Notes: generated by a model not told the origin, from the sequence alone. A stretch of 50,743 nucleotides of DNA from Paenibacillus humicus NBRC 102415 (GCF_004000905.1 NZ_BIMD01000038.1:1-50743); one strand, 5' to 3'. Shown: positions 16,966 through 26,074, counted from the first letter of the stretch. Numbers and translations are program-made.

Positions 16966-18039
16966 ATGAACAGACTTTCCCATTCCACCGGATTCCGCCG
17001 ACAAGGACGCGGATTTCTCTATGCCCTTTCCCTCGCGCTTCTCCTGCTTGCACTCACGGCATGCGGCTCATCCAGCAAAGGAAGCTCAGACCAAGGCGGC
17101 GGAAGCTCCGGCCTGCCCAAGGAAATCCGGATCGGCTATCAGGTCAGCCCGAACGGCGAGCTGATGGCCAAAGCTCTCGGACTGGCCGAGAAGAAATTTC
17201 CCGGCGTCAAAGTCTCGTGGCTGAAGTTCGACGCCGGCCGCGACGTCAACACTGCCATGGCGGGCGGCAGCATCGACTTCGGCATGGTCGGCACGCCGCC
17301 GGGAGCTTCCGGCATCGCGCAGGGACTGCCCGACGAGATCTATTACATCCACGACATCATCGGCGAGAGCGAGGCGCTCGTCGTGAAGACTTCCGCAGGC
17401 ATCGGCAGCCTGGAGGATCTGAAGGGCAAGACGATCGCCACCACATTCAGCTCTACTTCCCATTTCAGCCTGCTCTCCGCCTTGAAGCAGAAGAACATCG
17501 ATCCGTCGGGAATCAAGATCATCGACATGCCCGCCCCCGAAATGGCCGCAGCGTGGCAGAGGGGCGACATCGACGGAGCCTACATCTGGCAGCCCGTGCA
17601 GTCCAAGCTGATCGCGGACGGCGGCAAGGTCATCGTCACCTCCAAGGAAGTGGCGGCCGGAGGCGGCATTACCGGAGAATTCGGCGTCGTGAGCAAGGAG
17701 TTCGCCTCCAAGTATCCGGAAGCCGTCAAAGGCTACATCGAGGTGCTCGACGAGGGGACCAAGTATTACCGGGACCATGCCGAGGAAGCGTCCGGCCTGC
17801 TCGCCAAGGAGCTCGGCCTGTCCCCGGAAGAGACGCTGACGGCGATGAAGCAGATCACCGTGCTGGACGCCTCCGAGCAGACTCTTCCCGAGTATATGGG
17901 CACGCCCGACAAGCCCGGCGCCTTCGGGGCGCTGCTGAAGGAAACGGCCGATTTCCTCGTCGAGCAGAAGTCGATCAAATCCGCGCCCGGCCTGAAGACG
18001 TTCCAGGAAGCGATCCGAAGCGATCTTTATTTGAAGTAA
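16966..18039 (+). CDS. tauA: Taurine ABC transporter substrate-binding lipoprotein (TauA-like)
   Basis: The 357-residue lipoprotein has its lipobox ending at Cys33 (LALTAC) followed by a Ser/Gly tether. The mature part has the TauA signature blocks remembered from the E. coli protein: WLKFDAGRDVNTAMAGGSID, SEALVVK, STSHFSLLSALKQKNI and AAWQRGDIDGAYIWQP. It should bind taurine or a related sulfonate outside the membrane. AGGAGG lies 9 bases before the ATG. It lies between permease and ATPase genes, an order that differs from E. coli tauABCD. Confidence 0.9.
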   Translation: MNRLSHSTGFRRQGRGFLYALSLALLLLALTACGSSSKGSSDQGGGSSGLPKEIRIGYQVSPNGELMAKALGLAEKKFPGVKVSWLKFDAGRDVNTAMAGGSIDFGMVGTPPGASGIAQGLPDEIYYIHDIIGESEALVVKTSAGIGSLEDLKGKTIATTFSSTSHFSLLSALKQKNIDPSGIKIIDMPAPEMAAAWQRGDIDGAYIWQPVQSKLIADGGKVIVTSKEVAAGGGITGEFGVVSKEFASKYPEAVKGYIEVLDEGTKYYRDHAEEASGLLAKELGLSPEETLTAMKQITVLDASEQTLPEYMGTPDKPGAFGALLKETADFLVEQKSIKSAPGLKTFQEAIRSDLYLK

Positions 18040-18096
18040 CGGCCTGAGGCGGGCGTATCGCCCGCATGCCATTACCGTCCTTAAGGAGGATCCGCC

Positions 18097-19014
18097 ATGA
18101 CCGTGACAGCCCAACGAACGGGCGCCGCATCCGTGCCTGTGCCGCCGCCCGGCGAAGCCGCTGCGGGCCGCATCCGTCTGGAGCATATCTCCCTTCGCTA
18201 CGGCCCGGCTTCACCGACTGCCCCTTCCGTGCTGCAGGACATCGGCCTGGAGCTGGCGGGAGATGAATTCATCTGTGTCCTCGGTCCGTCCGGATGCGGC
18301 AAGTCCTCCCTGCTGAACCTGATCGCAGGGTATATCCAGCCGTCGGAGGGACGCATCGTCATTGACGGAGCACAGCATTCCGCTCCGGACACCAAGGTCG
18401 GCGTCGTCTTCCAGCATGCCAACCTGTTCCCGTGGCTTTCCGTTGCCCGCAATGTCGAGTTCGGCCTGAAAATGGCCGGCATGCCCAAAGCCGAGCGCCG
18501 CCGCAAGGCACAAGCCTATCTGGAGCTGGTCGGCCTTGCCTCCGCAGCGTCCATGTATCCCCACCAGCTGTCGGGAGGCATGAAACAGCGGGCCGCCATC
18601 GCCCGCACGCTGGCCGCCGACCCCAGCATCATCCTCATGGATGAGCCGTTCAGCGCGCTGGACGCCCTGACGCGCGAGTCCATGCAGACTCATGTCGGCG
18701 AGATCTGGAGGAAGACGGGCAAATGCATTCTTTTCATCACGCATGATGTCGACGAAGCGCTGCTGCTCGGCCGGCGCATCCTGCTCCTGCATCCGTCTCC
18801 GGGCCGGATCGTCGAGGACTTCGCCAATCCTCTGCATGCGGAAGGAAAGGCTCCGCTGCGATCCAGCCGGGAGTTCGCCGAGCTCCGCGAATGGCTGATC
18901 GGGCGCATCGCGGACGGGGCGCCGTCAGGCGCAGCCCGGCAAGGGCGCACCGGACGAGCGGAAGCCATGCCGCTGGGAGGCCCGTCCTCCAGGCAGGAGC
19001 CGTACCGTCCTTAG
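18097..19014 (+). CDS. tauB: Taurine/sulfonate ABC transporter ATP-binding protein
   Basis: The 305-residue ATPase has Walker A GPSGCGKSS, Q-loop QHANLFPWLSVARNV, signature LSGGMKQR, Walker B IILMDEPFSALDALTRE and the switch histidine in FITHDVDEA. This is the NrtD/SsuB/TauB pattern. About 25 extra residues precede the domain (PVPPPGEAAAG). The last ~50 residues are basic and proline/glycine-rich and are not part of the fold. TTAAGGAGG precedes the ATG. It energises the permease two genes upstream. Confidence 0.93.
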   Translation: MTVTAQRTGAASVPVPPPGEAAAGRIRLEHISLRYGPASPTAPSVLQDIGLELAGDEFICVLGPSGCGKSSLLNLIAGYIQPSEGRIVIDGAQHSAPDTKVGVVFQHANLFPWLSVARNVEFGLKMAGMPKAERRRKAQAYLELVGLASAASMYPHQLSGGMKQRAAIARTLAADPSIILMDEPFSALDALTRESMQTHVGEIWRKTGKCILFITHDVDEALLLGRRILLLHPSPGRIVEDFANPLHAEGKAPLRSSREFAELREWLIGRIADGAPSGAARQGRTGRAEAMPLGGPSSRQEPYRP

Positions 19015-19134
19015 ATTCATCGTTCAGACGGAAAGACGGGAGCTATTCCATTCCTAGGTTGCCAGCCTGCCGGGTGCTTCCCGTTCATAAATTCGACATC
19101 AGGCAAATCGGACAATAATGCAGGAGGAGACATC

Positions 19135-20259
19135 ATGGAACTATTCTGGTACCTCCCTACAATGGGAGACGGGCGCTACTTGGGCACGACGCAAGGCGCC
19201 AAAATAACCGACTTGCCTTATTTCCGGCAAATCGCCCAGGCCGTCGACAGGCTCGGCTATACCGGCATGCTCGTGCCGACAGGCCATGCCTGCGAGGACG
19301 GCTGGGTCGTCGCATCCGCGCTCATGACCGCCACGGAGCGCCTGCGTTTTCTCGTGGCGGTCCGCCCGGCAGGCGTCTCGGTGACGATCGCCGCCCGCAT
19401 GGCCGCTACGTTCGAGAGGCTCTCCTCGGGCAGGCTGCTCGTGAACGTCGTCACCGGCGGAGATCCGCATGAAATGCGAGGTGACGGCATTTTTCTGAGC
19501 CATGCCGACCGGTACGAGGCTACGGACGAGTTCCTGCAAGTATGGCATCGCCTGATGGCCGGCGAGGAGGTCACCTTCCACGGCAGGCATATCCAGGTGG
19601 AAGGGGCCCGGCTCCAATATCCTCCCTTCGGCCGCAAGTCGCCGCCGCTCTATATCGGAGCCTCCTCGGAAGCCGGCCATGCCGTCGCCGCCAAGCATAT
19701 CGACACCTATCTGACCTGGGCCGAAACGCCGGAGATGGTTGCGGCCAAAATCGCCGACGTCCGCTCCCGCGCCCATGCTCTCGGCAGGCAGGTCGACATC
19801 GGCCTGCGGGTGCAGATCATCGTCCGTGAGACGGCGGAGGAAGCCTGGGCCGCAGCCCGCCGGCTCATCCGCCATGTCAGCGAGGAGGACGCCCGGAGCG
19901 CGCAGGCCGTGCTGGATCGGTTCGATTCGGTCGGGCAGCGCCGCATGACACAGCTGGTCCGCGACAGCGAAGGGCAGGACGAGATCGCTCCCAACCTGTG
20001 GACCGGCATCGGCCGCGTGCGCGGCGGCGTCGGCACCGCGCTCGTCGGCGATCCCGAATCGGTGGCGCTTCGCCTGAAGGAGTACGCCGCGCTCGGCATC
20101 GACAGGTTCATCCTGTCGGGCTACCCCCACCTGGAGGAGGCGTACCGCATCGCGGAGCTTCTGTTCCCGCTGCTGCCCGTGTCCAGCCCGACCCGCCCCC
20201 CGGAGCCGGACTGGTCGCCGATGGGCGAGCTGCTCGCGGAAAATATCGCTCCCCGCTGA
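19135..20259 (+). CDS. ssuD: FMNH2-dependent alkanesulfonate monooxygenase
   Basis: The 374-residue protein matches E. coli SsuD along its length in the blocks I can recall: MELFWYLPTMGDGRYLGT, CEDGW with the conserved cysteine, DRYEATDEF, LYLTWAE-like YLTWAETPE, VRGGVGTALVGDPE and FILSGYPHLEEAYR. It is a luciferase-like TIM barrel that uses reduced FMN and oxygen to release sulfite from sulfonates, supplying sulfur. A partner flavin reductase (SsuE) is not in the window. It is the last gene of the operon. The pairing of a TauA-like importer with SsuD, not TauD, suggests that taurine or other sulfonates are desulfonated by SsuD here. Confidence 0.95.
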   Translation: MELFWYLPTMGDGRYLGTTQGAKITDLPYFRQIAQAVDRLGYTGMLVPTGHACEDGWVVASALMTATERLRFLVAVRPAGVSVTIAARMAATFERLSSGRLLVNVVTGGDPHEMRGDGIFLSHADRYEATDEFLQVWHRLMAGEEVTFHGRHIQVEGARLQYPPFGRKSPPLYIGASSEAGHAVAAKHIDTYLTWAETPEMVAAKIADVRSRAHALGRQVDIGLRVQIIVRETAEEAWAAARRLIRHVSEEDARSAQAVLDRFDSVGQRRMTQLVRDSEGQDEIAPNLWTGIGRVRGGVGTALVGDPESVALRLKEYAALGIDRFILSGYPHLEEAYRIAELLFPLLPVSSPTRPPEPDWSPMGELLAENIAPR

Positions 20260-20278
20260 CCGCCGGCCATAATCCCTC

Positions 20279-20307
20279 TTGCCGCTTCCCGATTTTCACG
20301 TTATAGT
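20279..20307 (+). promoter_or_regulatory. Promoter of the thiamine-precursor transport operon
   Basis: TTGCCG (20279-20284) and TATAGT (20302-20307) are 17 bases apart; the start of transcription would fall about 10-15 bases before the riboswitch. Confidence 0.65.
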
Positions 20308-20326
20308 AAGGACAATTTCCATAGCA

Positions 20327-20419
20327 TGCATGGGGGCTCGATGAAGTCGGGCTGAGACTGCGGCCGTATGCCGCTGACCATTGATCTGATCTGGGTAATG
20401 CCAGCGTAGAGAGAATGCA
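20327..20419 (+). ncRNA. TPP riboswitch (thi box)
   Basis: The aptamer core is clear: CTGAGA at 20352, and CTGATCTGGGTAATGCCAGC from 20386 followed by GTAGAGAGAA, the conserved thi-box elements. The outer stem P1 is TGCAT (20327-20331) with ATGCA (20415-20419). It lies between a good promoter and a terminator upstream of ykoE, so thiamine pyrophosphate should stop transcription of the importer genes. Confidence 0.95.
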
Positions 20420-20471
20420 CCGCGCCGCCGGGCTTGCGCCCATCCTGCGCGGATATGCCTTTATTCCCTCT

Positions 20472-20496
20472 GCCCGCCGGCTTCCGGCGGGCTTTT
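20472..20496 (+). terminator. Terminator of the TPP riboswitch expression platform
   Basis: GCCCGCCGG and CCGGCGGGC pair around a 3-base loop and are followed by TTTT, 53 bases after the aptamer and 87 bases before ykoE. Confidence 0.88.
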
Positions 20497-20582
20497 CCTA
20501 TGCCCCCGGAGGAGGTCGGGCCGGGTCAGCAGCCATCTGTGGGGAACATTCCAATTTTCCTTGAGAGGGAGTCTGATTTCTT

Positions 20583-21188
20583 ATGTCCACCGCCATGCCC
20601 AATGCCGACCGTCCAAAAGGACTGACGCTCGCCGACATTCTCGTCACGCTTGTCGTAGCCGTCGTTTTCGGCATCATCTACCGCATCTGGAATCCGATGT
20701 ACGACATTCTCAAGCCGCTCGGCCTGCATGCGGAGCAGCTCAGCTACGGCATGTGGTTCATGGCCGGCACCTTCGCCTTCCTCCTGATCCGCAAGCCCGG
20801 GGCCGCGCTGCTCGCCGAGACGGCCGCGGCCGCGCTGGAAGCGTTCATGGGCGGATCGTGGGGAGCCTCGACGCTCGTCTATGGAGTGCTGCAGGGTCTC
20901 GGAGCCGAAATCATCTTCGCCGCCTTCCTGTACCGGAAGGCAGGTCCGATCGTGACGGTCCTTGCATCCCTGGGCTCCGCCTTCGTCTCCATCTTCATCG
21001 ACGCGCATTACAGCTACATCGATAAAATGACGGCCTGGAACTACACCTTGTTCGTCTCCATGCGTCTGCTCGGCAGCGTCGTCATCGCCGGCCTGTTCGC
21101 CTGGGCGCTGGCCAAGGCGCTGGAGCGCACCGGCGTGCTGAGCCTCATCCGCCCGGCATCGGCCAAGGATTACGAGGCTCTCGGATAA
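20583..21188 (+). CDS. ykoE: YkoE, substrate-binding component of a thiamine-precursor (HMP) ECF transporter
   Basis: The 201-residue membrane protein has five or six hydrophobic segments. It matches the YkoE family: LADILVTLVVAVVFGIIYRI near the start, FMGGSWGASTLVYGVLQGLG and RLLGSVVIAGLFAWALAKAL. YkoE is the S component that binds hydroxymethylpyrimidine or a related thiamine precursor. It is first in the operon after the TPP riboswitch, and the ATPase gene follows after 4 bases. The ribosome site is GAGAGGGAG at a slightly long distance. Confidence 0.95.
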   Translation: MSTAMPNADRPKGLTLADILVTLVVAVVFGIIYRIWNPMYDILKPLGLHAEQLSYGMWFMAGTFAFLLIRKPGAALLAETAAAALEAFMGGSWGASTLVYGVLQGLGAEIIFAAFLYRKAGPIVTVLASLGSAFVSIFIDAHYSYIDKMTAWNYTLFVSMRLLGSVVIAGLFAWALAKALERTGVLSLIRPASAKDYEALG

Positions 21189-21192
21189 GGCG

Positions 21193-22878
21193 ATGAAAGC
21201 TGCAGACATCATCCTAAAAGGCTGCATTCGCAGCCACACTCCGACGAACGGCGGGGAGATCGGCGCGGCTTCGACGCCGCTTGCAGCTCTCGCGCCCGCC
21301 ATCGGGAGCGGCCGCTTGCCCTCTATGACGAATGCCTCCGGAACCGGCACCGAACGGCCGCGTCATGCCGACGAGGCTGTGCCTGCAGCGAAACGGCCGA
21401 CGCCGCCCGTCCAACATGCCGGGCCTGCGGCGCGCGTAGAGAACCTGCGGCTCCGATATCCCGGAGAAGACACTCCGCTCCTCTTCAAAGGGCTGAGCCT
21501 GACCATCGAACGCGGCCAGAAGGTGCTGCTGCTCGGACCGAGCGGCTGCGGGAAGTCGACGCTGCTGCAAGTGCTCGGCGGCCTGGTGCCGGCGGCCATC
21601 CGCATCCCGATGAAGGCGGACTGCTGCCTTGTTCCCGCCCGGCCGGGCTATGTGTTCCAGGATCCGGATTCCCAGTTCTGCATGCCGTATGCCGACGAAG
21701 AAATCGCCTTCGCGCTGGAGAACGCGGGCATTGCGCGCGAGGAAATGCCGGCCCGCATCTCTCGCTGTCTCGAGGCTGTCGGCCTGTGCCTGGCAGACCC
21801 CCATTTCCCGGTAGCCGGCATGTCCCAAGGAATGAAGCAGCGGCTTGCCATCGCGGCCATGATCGCCATGGAGCCCGATGCTCTGCTGCTCGACGAGCCT
21901 ACCGCCCTCCTGGACGAGGAGGGCACGCGGCAGGTATGGAGCTCGCTCCGCTCCGTCTGGGGCGGGCGGACCGTCATCATCGTCGAGCACAAGATTGCCG
22001 GCATCGCGGAAGATATGGACCGGGTCATTGTATTCGGACCCGACGGAAGCATCCAGGCCGACGGCTCTCCTCGCCTCGTGTTCCGGGAGCACCGGGAGCT
22101 GCTGCGGGAATACGGCATCTGGTACCCCGGCTTCTGGGAGGACTACGATCGGAATGCCGCCATCCGCCCCGCAGCGACCGCTCCGTCGTCTGGCGTCCGT
22201 TCCGCCGAGCTGCTGCTCGAGCTGGACGGTCTGGAAGGATGGCGGGGCGGCCGGCCCAAGGTGCGGACCGGCCCGCTCGCAGTGAACGCCGGCGACTGGA
22301 TCGCCGTCACCGGCGTCAACGGAGCCGGCAAGAGCACGCTGCTGCTCGCCATCATGAAGCTGATCAAGACCAAGGGAAGCCTGTACATTCCCGGCATTCC
22401 GGTCCAAAGCCTGAAAAAGCCCGGGGATATGGCCAAGCATGCCGCGCTGAGCTTCCAAAATCCCGAGTTCCAGCTCGTGACGGACTCCGTCCTCGACGAG
22501 CTCGCCTACTCCTTGCCGCGATCGCTGCGGGAACCGGAGCGCAGCAGCCGGGCAAGGACGCTCATGGAGAACTACGCGCTCGACGGCCTCGGCGGCCGCC
22601 ATCCCTATCAGCTGTCGATGGGACAGAAGCGCAGGCTCAGCGTCGCAACGGCCATGGTCGGCGGCCAGCGCCTGCTGCTGCTGGATGAGCCGACCTTCGG
22701 CCTCGACGCGAGCGGCACGGTGCGGATGATGGAGCAGTTGGAACGGCTTCGCTCGGGCGGCTGCGCCATTCTCATGATCACCCACGACCCGGAGCTGGTC
22801 CGGCGCTTCGCGACCCGGCAGTGGCTAGTCGACGGCGGGCTTGTTGCGGAAAGGAGCGGCGGCACGGCATGCATCTGA
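21193..22878 (+). CDS. ykoD: YkoD, double ATPase of the thiamine-precursor ECF transporter
   Basis: The 561-residue protein holds two ABC ATPase domains. The first has Walker A GPSGCGKST, Walker B ALLLDEPTALLDEEG and the switch VEHKIAG. The second has GVNGAGKST, signature LSMGQKRR, Walker B LLLLDEPTFGLDASG and the switch THDPE. The first domain has the degenerate signature GMSQGMKQR. About 75 polar residues precede the first domain and have no match. The start at 21193 lacks a strong ribosome site and may depend on coupling with ykoE, which ends 4 bases earlier. Its last 10 bases overlap ykoC. Confidence 0.93.
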   Translation: MKAADIILKGCIRSHTPTNGGEIGAASTPLAALAPAIGSGRLPSMTNASGTGTERPRHADEAVPAAKRPTPPVQHAGPAARVENLRLRYPGEDTPLLFKGLSLTIERGQKVLLLGPSGCGKSTLLQVLGGLVPAAIRIPMKADCCLVPARPGYVFQDPDSQFCMPYADEEIAFALENAGIAREEMPARISRCLEAVGLCLADPHFPVAGMSQGMKQRLAIAAMIAMEPDALLLDEPTALLDEEGTRQVWSSLRSVWGGRTVIIVEHKIAGIAEDMDRVIVFGPDGSIQADGSPRLVFREHRELLREYGIWYPGFWEDYDRNAAIRPAATAPSSGVRSAELLLELDGLEGWRGGRPKVRTGPLAVNAGDWIAVTGVNGAGKSTLLLAIMKLIKTKGSLYIPGIPVQSLKKPGDMAKHAALSFQNPEFQLVTDSVLDELAYSLPRSLREPERSSRARTLMENYALDGLGGRHPYQLSMGQKRRLSVATAMVGGQRLLLLDEPTFGLDASGTVRMMEQLERLRSGGCAILMITHDPELVRRFATRQWLVDGGLVAERSGGTACI

Positions 22879-23657
22879 CCTTTTCCCATCGCGAAACCTG
22901 GCTGCATCGCGTCAACCCGACGCTGAAGCTAGCGGTGTCCGTGCTGCTGTTCGTCGCCGCCCTGTTCGTCCACAACCCCAATGTCATGGCCCTGCTCGCA
23001 GCCGCATCCCTGCTGCCGCTGCTTGCAACCGGACATCCGCCTCTGCGCGTGCTGCTGTACGCTTCCCCGTTCCTGCTTGTCTTCATCTCGTCAGCCTCCG
23101 GCATGATCATGTTCGGGACCGGCGCTACGCTCTGGTTCGAGCTCGGCCTGATCCGGATCACGGAGGAAAGCTTCTATCGCGGGCTGCATCTGGGGCTCCG
23201 CTCGCTCCAGGTCGCGGCGGTCGGACTCGCCTTCGCGCTTACGACCCGTCCGGTCGCCTTGTTCTACTCGCTCATGCAGCAGCTCCGGATGCCGTCCAAG
23301 TACGCCTACAGCTTCCTGGCCGCCCTCAATATGGTTCCGCTGCTGGCGGATGAATTCTTCACGCTCCGCCAAGCGCTCCAGATCCGGGGAGCCGGCCCCG
23401 GACGCAAAGGAATCTACGGCCGCCTGCGGATGTATGCCCTGCCGCTGCTGGCCCAGAGCATCCGGCGCGCCCAACGGACGGCCGCCGCCATGGAGGCGAG
23501 GCGCTTCCGCAGCGGCAGCGGCAAGCGCACGTACTATTACGTCTATGGCTGGTCGCGCATCGATGCCCTGTATGCGGTCTCCATCGCCGCCCTCTGGCTG
23601 CTGGCTTGGCTGCTCGGCACCCATTATCCCTTGCTTGCCGCAACCGACGTTCGTTGA
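22869..23657 (+). CDS. ykoC: YkoC, transmembrane T component of the thiamine-precursor ECF transporter
   Basis: The 262-residue membrane protein matches the CbiQ/EcfT family. It starts with HRVNPTLKLAVSVLLFVAAL, has the coupling motif QALQIRGAG and a second Ala-Arg motif (AAAMEARRFRSG), both used to contact the ATPase. The ATG overlaps the end of ykoD by 10 bases, and AAAGGAG lies 12 bases upstream inside ykoD. An upstream in-frame start would overlap ykoD by 58 bases without family support. Confidence 0.93.
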   Translation: MHLTFSHRETWLHRVNPTLKLAVSVLLFVAALFVHNPNVMALLAAASLLPLLATGHPPLRVLLYASPFLLVFISSASGMIMFGTGATLWFELGLIRITEESFYRGLHLGLRSLQVAAVGLAFALTTRPVALFYSLMQQLRMPSKYAYSFLAALNMVPLLADEFFTLRQALQIRGAGPGRKGIYGRLRMYALPLLAQSIRRAQRTAAAMEARRFRSGSGKRTYYYVYGWSRIDALYAVSIAALWLLAWLLGTHYPLLAATDVR

Positions 23658-23707
23658 CGGACGAAGGCAGGAGGCAGCCGTCGCGGCGGTTCCTAAAATA
23701 CCCAAAC

Positions 23708-23743
23708 AGACCCTGGAGAACTGCTCTCTCCAGGGTCTTTTTT
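23708..23743 (+). terminator. Rho-independent terminator after ykoC
   Basis: GACCCTGGAGA at 23709 pairs with TCTCCAGGGTC at 23727, followed by six T. Confidence 0.92.
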
Positions 23744-23879
23744 GTGTATGGACGTTCCTGCTATTTAAAAAATGGCTGCCTAATATGCCCTGGGGGAATC
23801 TGCGCCAATCTCTATTCCCTGAGCAGGGCATCCGTTATCCTCAGCGCCGGCGTCGGCTCTCCCATGCAGTTCCCTTGAC

Positions 23880-25823
23880 TCAAGTCAGGCCCTTCCAGTC
23901 GATTCCCTTCAGCAGCGCGGCCGTCTCCGCATCGTCAAGCTCCCATTTTGGAGACATCCCCGTATCCGTCATTACATAGGCAACCAGGCTGGCTTTGTAG
24001 TCCTTCCCTCCGGAGTTGAACGGGTACAGCACCGAAAAAGCCGTTCCGGCGCGATCATAGACCGTGAATTCCAATCCGTTTTTCAGAACCTCTCGAGATG
24101 GAATTGTATCGGAATTCTGCATGGACGAGCTTCCCTCTCCGTTCAGCACGGATAAAAACAGAACCGAACCATTCTCCCCTTCGTAGCTGAGACTCAATTC
24201 ATTGATATCCTTTTTTTCAACTGTCTTGTCCGACGTATAAATCCGATTCGGCTCCAGATCATCCAGATTGCCCGCTCCGAAAGCTTTTTCGTCCAGGATG
24301 GCAATCACGCTCCGGAGAGAATAGCGCCCCACGCTCTGAGGGAGAGAATAACCCGGATATCGATTCTGGAACTCCACTTTATCCATGTTTTGATACGGGT
24401 TCGAGACCAGCTCCCGAATGTTCTGCTCTTTATTCTCGAACAGCTCGTACTGCTTGAACGCCAGTTTGGCCATCTCTCTTTGCACCAGCTGCTGCTTGAC
24501 GTCCTGGTATTCATACATCGATTTCTCCCGGCCGAACGGATATAGCTCCGCGTGGTTATGCTCCAGCTTCGCCTCTTCGTCCTGCTTTTGGACAAAGTCG
24601 AGAATGATGCCGGAAATTCGCGACAGCTCCCCGTAATCAAGATTCTCTGCCCGGTCCCGGACCGTCCGCACGCTGTTCGGCTCCTCCAGCCCGAACGACA
24701 CCGCAGGGAGCGAATAATAGCCGAAGGAAGCATGATCGCCGTCAAAGTTGTGGCGTATATCCGCATTGAAGCCGTCCTGCTTCAATACATCCGCCAGTGA
24801 GGTTACAAAACGATTCTTCGTGTTGTCGGTTAGCAAGTTGAGCTTGCCGCCTTTGACCCCCACCGCATCCAAGCTGACCGCAGAAAGGTGTACATTGGAA
24901 TCATAGAGGGAATCGACGAGAGCCTGGCTTCCCTGAAGCCCGTTTTCCCTCCCATTGAAGGCGCAAAAGACGATGTCGGAATAAAACGGCCTCTCTTCCG
25001 AAAGGGCCTTCAGCGATTCCGCCAGCCCCGCGAGCACGCTGACAGCCGCGGCCCGGGAAGCGCCCTCATAGATCTGCCCGGCGTCCGAGCCCAGGGAATC
25101 GAGAGGCGCCGAAAGGACGAGGACATGGTGATCCGGTCCGCTTGCAGACGTGCCTGAGATTTTGCCGATGACGCTGGCGGCCTTCGCCTCTTCCTTGTCC
25201 TCATACTTCATTCGCAGAGAGATGCTTTCAATTCCCTCCTGCTTCTTCTTCAGAAAGATATATGTATCGTCATTGATATCCACGACGGGCACATTAAGAT
25301 TCCGCCGGGCGGGATATTGCTTGAGCATGTCGGTGCGGGCCAGGATGAACCGAGTGCTCCCCTTCTGCGCCCGATCGAGCTCCTCCTCCGATGCCGCCAC
25401 GAATGCGGTACCGGCCGTCAGCGAGCCGATGGAATCCTCGCCCAGCTTCAGCTCGGCCGTAGCGTCGAGATCCATCCGGATGACGCGTTCCCGGAAATGC
25501 TTACCATACACCAGCTCCTTGACGCTGCCGTCCTTCATCGTCACCTTCAGGCCGATCTCCCTGCGTTCTGCCGATCGGTACGGAAATAGGACCGGGTAGT
25601 CGTCTCCGCTGTATTTCTCCAGGCCGATACGGGCAAATTCCTCTCCGATCGCTCGGACAGCCTCTTCGTTGCCGGCCGTCCCCGCCAGCCTGCCCTCCAT
25701 CTTCTTCGCCGTCAGCAGCTTGACGATCCGCTCCTGAGGCGGCCGCTCCCCCGAGGCCTCGCAGGCGGCCAGCAGGATGGCCGAGGCGATGGCCAAAAGG
25801 AGTAAAGCACGCCATGCTCGCAA
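23880..25823 (-). CDS. M28-fold (aminopeptidase-like) lipoprotein with degenerate metal site
   Basis: The 647-residue product starts with TTG after AGGGGGA and carries a lipobox ending at Cys21 (LLAAC). Residues ~30-190 resemble the PA-like insert and N-terminal part of M28 peptidases, and ~230-410 the zinc-peptidase core. The core is altered: the expected His-x-Asp reads Pro240-Leu-Asp242, the Asp of GANDNASG is Arg257, and the Glu-Glu pair is Arg292-Glu293. Asp319 and His364 remain. Loss of these residues suggests no normal two-zinc catalysis. The C-terminal ~230 residues have no assigned family. It is expected on the outer face of the membrane. No partner gene is adjacent. Confidence 0.82.
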   Translation of the reverse strand: MRAWRALLLLAIASAILLAACEASGERPPQERIVKLLTAKKMEGRLAGTAGNEEAVRAIGEEFARIGLEKYSGDDYPVLFPYRSAERREIGLKVTMKDGSVKELVYGKHFRERVIRMDLDATAELKLGEDSIGSLTAGTAFVAASEEELDRAQKGSTRFILARTDMLKQYPARRNLNVPVVDINDDTYIFLKKKQEGIESISLRMKYEDKEEAKAASVIGKISGTSASGPDHHVLVLSAPLDSLGSDAGQIYEGASRAAAVSVLAGLAESLKALSEERPFYSDIVFCAFNGRENGLQGSQALVDSLYDSNVHLSAVSLDAVGVKGGKLNLLTDNTKNRFVTSLADVLKQDGFNADIRHNFDGDHASFGYYSLPAVSFGLEEPNSVRTVRDRAENLDYGELSRISGIILDFVQKQDEEAKLEHNHAELYPFGREKSMYEYQDVKQQLVQREMAKLAFKQYELFENKEQNIRELVSNPYQNMDKVEFQNRYPGYSLPQSVGRYSLRSVIAILDEKAFGAGNLDDLEPNRIYTSDKTVEKKDINELSLSYEGENGSVLFLSVLNGEGSSSMQNSDTIPSREVLKNGLEFTVYDRAGTAFSVLYPFNSGGKDYKASLVAYVMTDTGMSPKWELDDAETAALLKGIDWKGLT

Positions 25824-25902
25824 GCGATTTCCCCCTGTCTATTCATTAGTCAGGGCAATTTTACCAACAACAGGCCATTTTTTCTACCTGATATCCCCTA
25901 TT

Positions 25903-25940
25903 GTTGTCGTTTTCTCCCGCATTCGAGAGAAATCGACAAC
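25903..25940. repeat. Long inverted repeat upstream of the M28-like gene
   Basis: GTTGTCGTTTTCTC at 25903-25916 and GAGAAATCGACAAC at 25927-25940 match in 13 of 14 positions across a 10-base spacer. There is no T run, so it is not a usual terminator. It lies about 80 bases before the M28-like gene and could be an operator. Confidence 0.6.
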
Positions 25941-26074
25941 CCTATCTTAGGTTTCCTTTTCCGATTCCGGCCATAACCGCGGCCTCCGATCCATGTCCAA
26001 AAAGGGAATAAGTGATGCTGCTGTCTTTGAATCAATAGGCAGGATTGGGTTCATATCCATCCCTTGCTCAAAAC

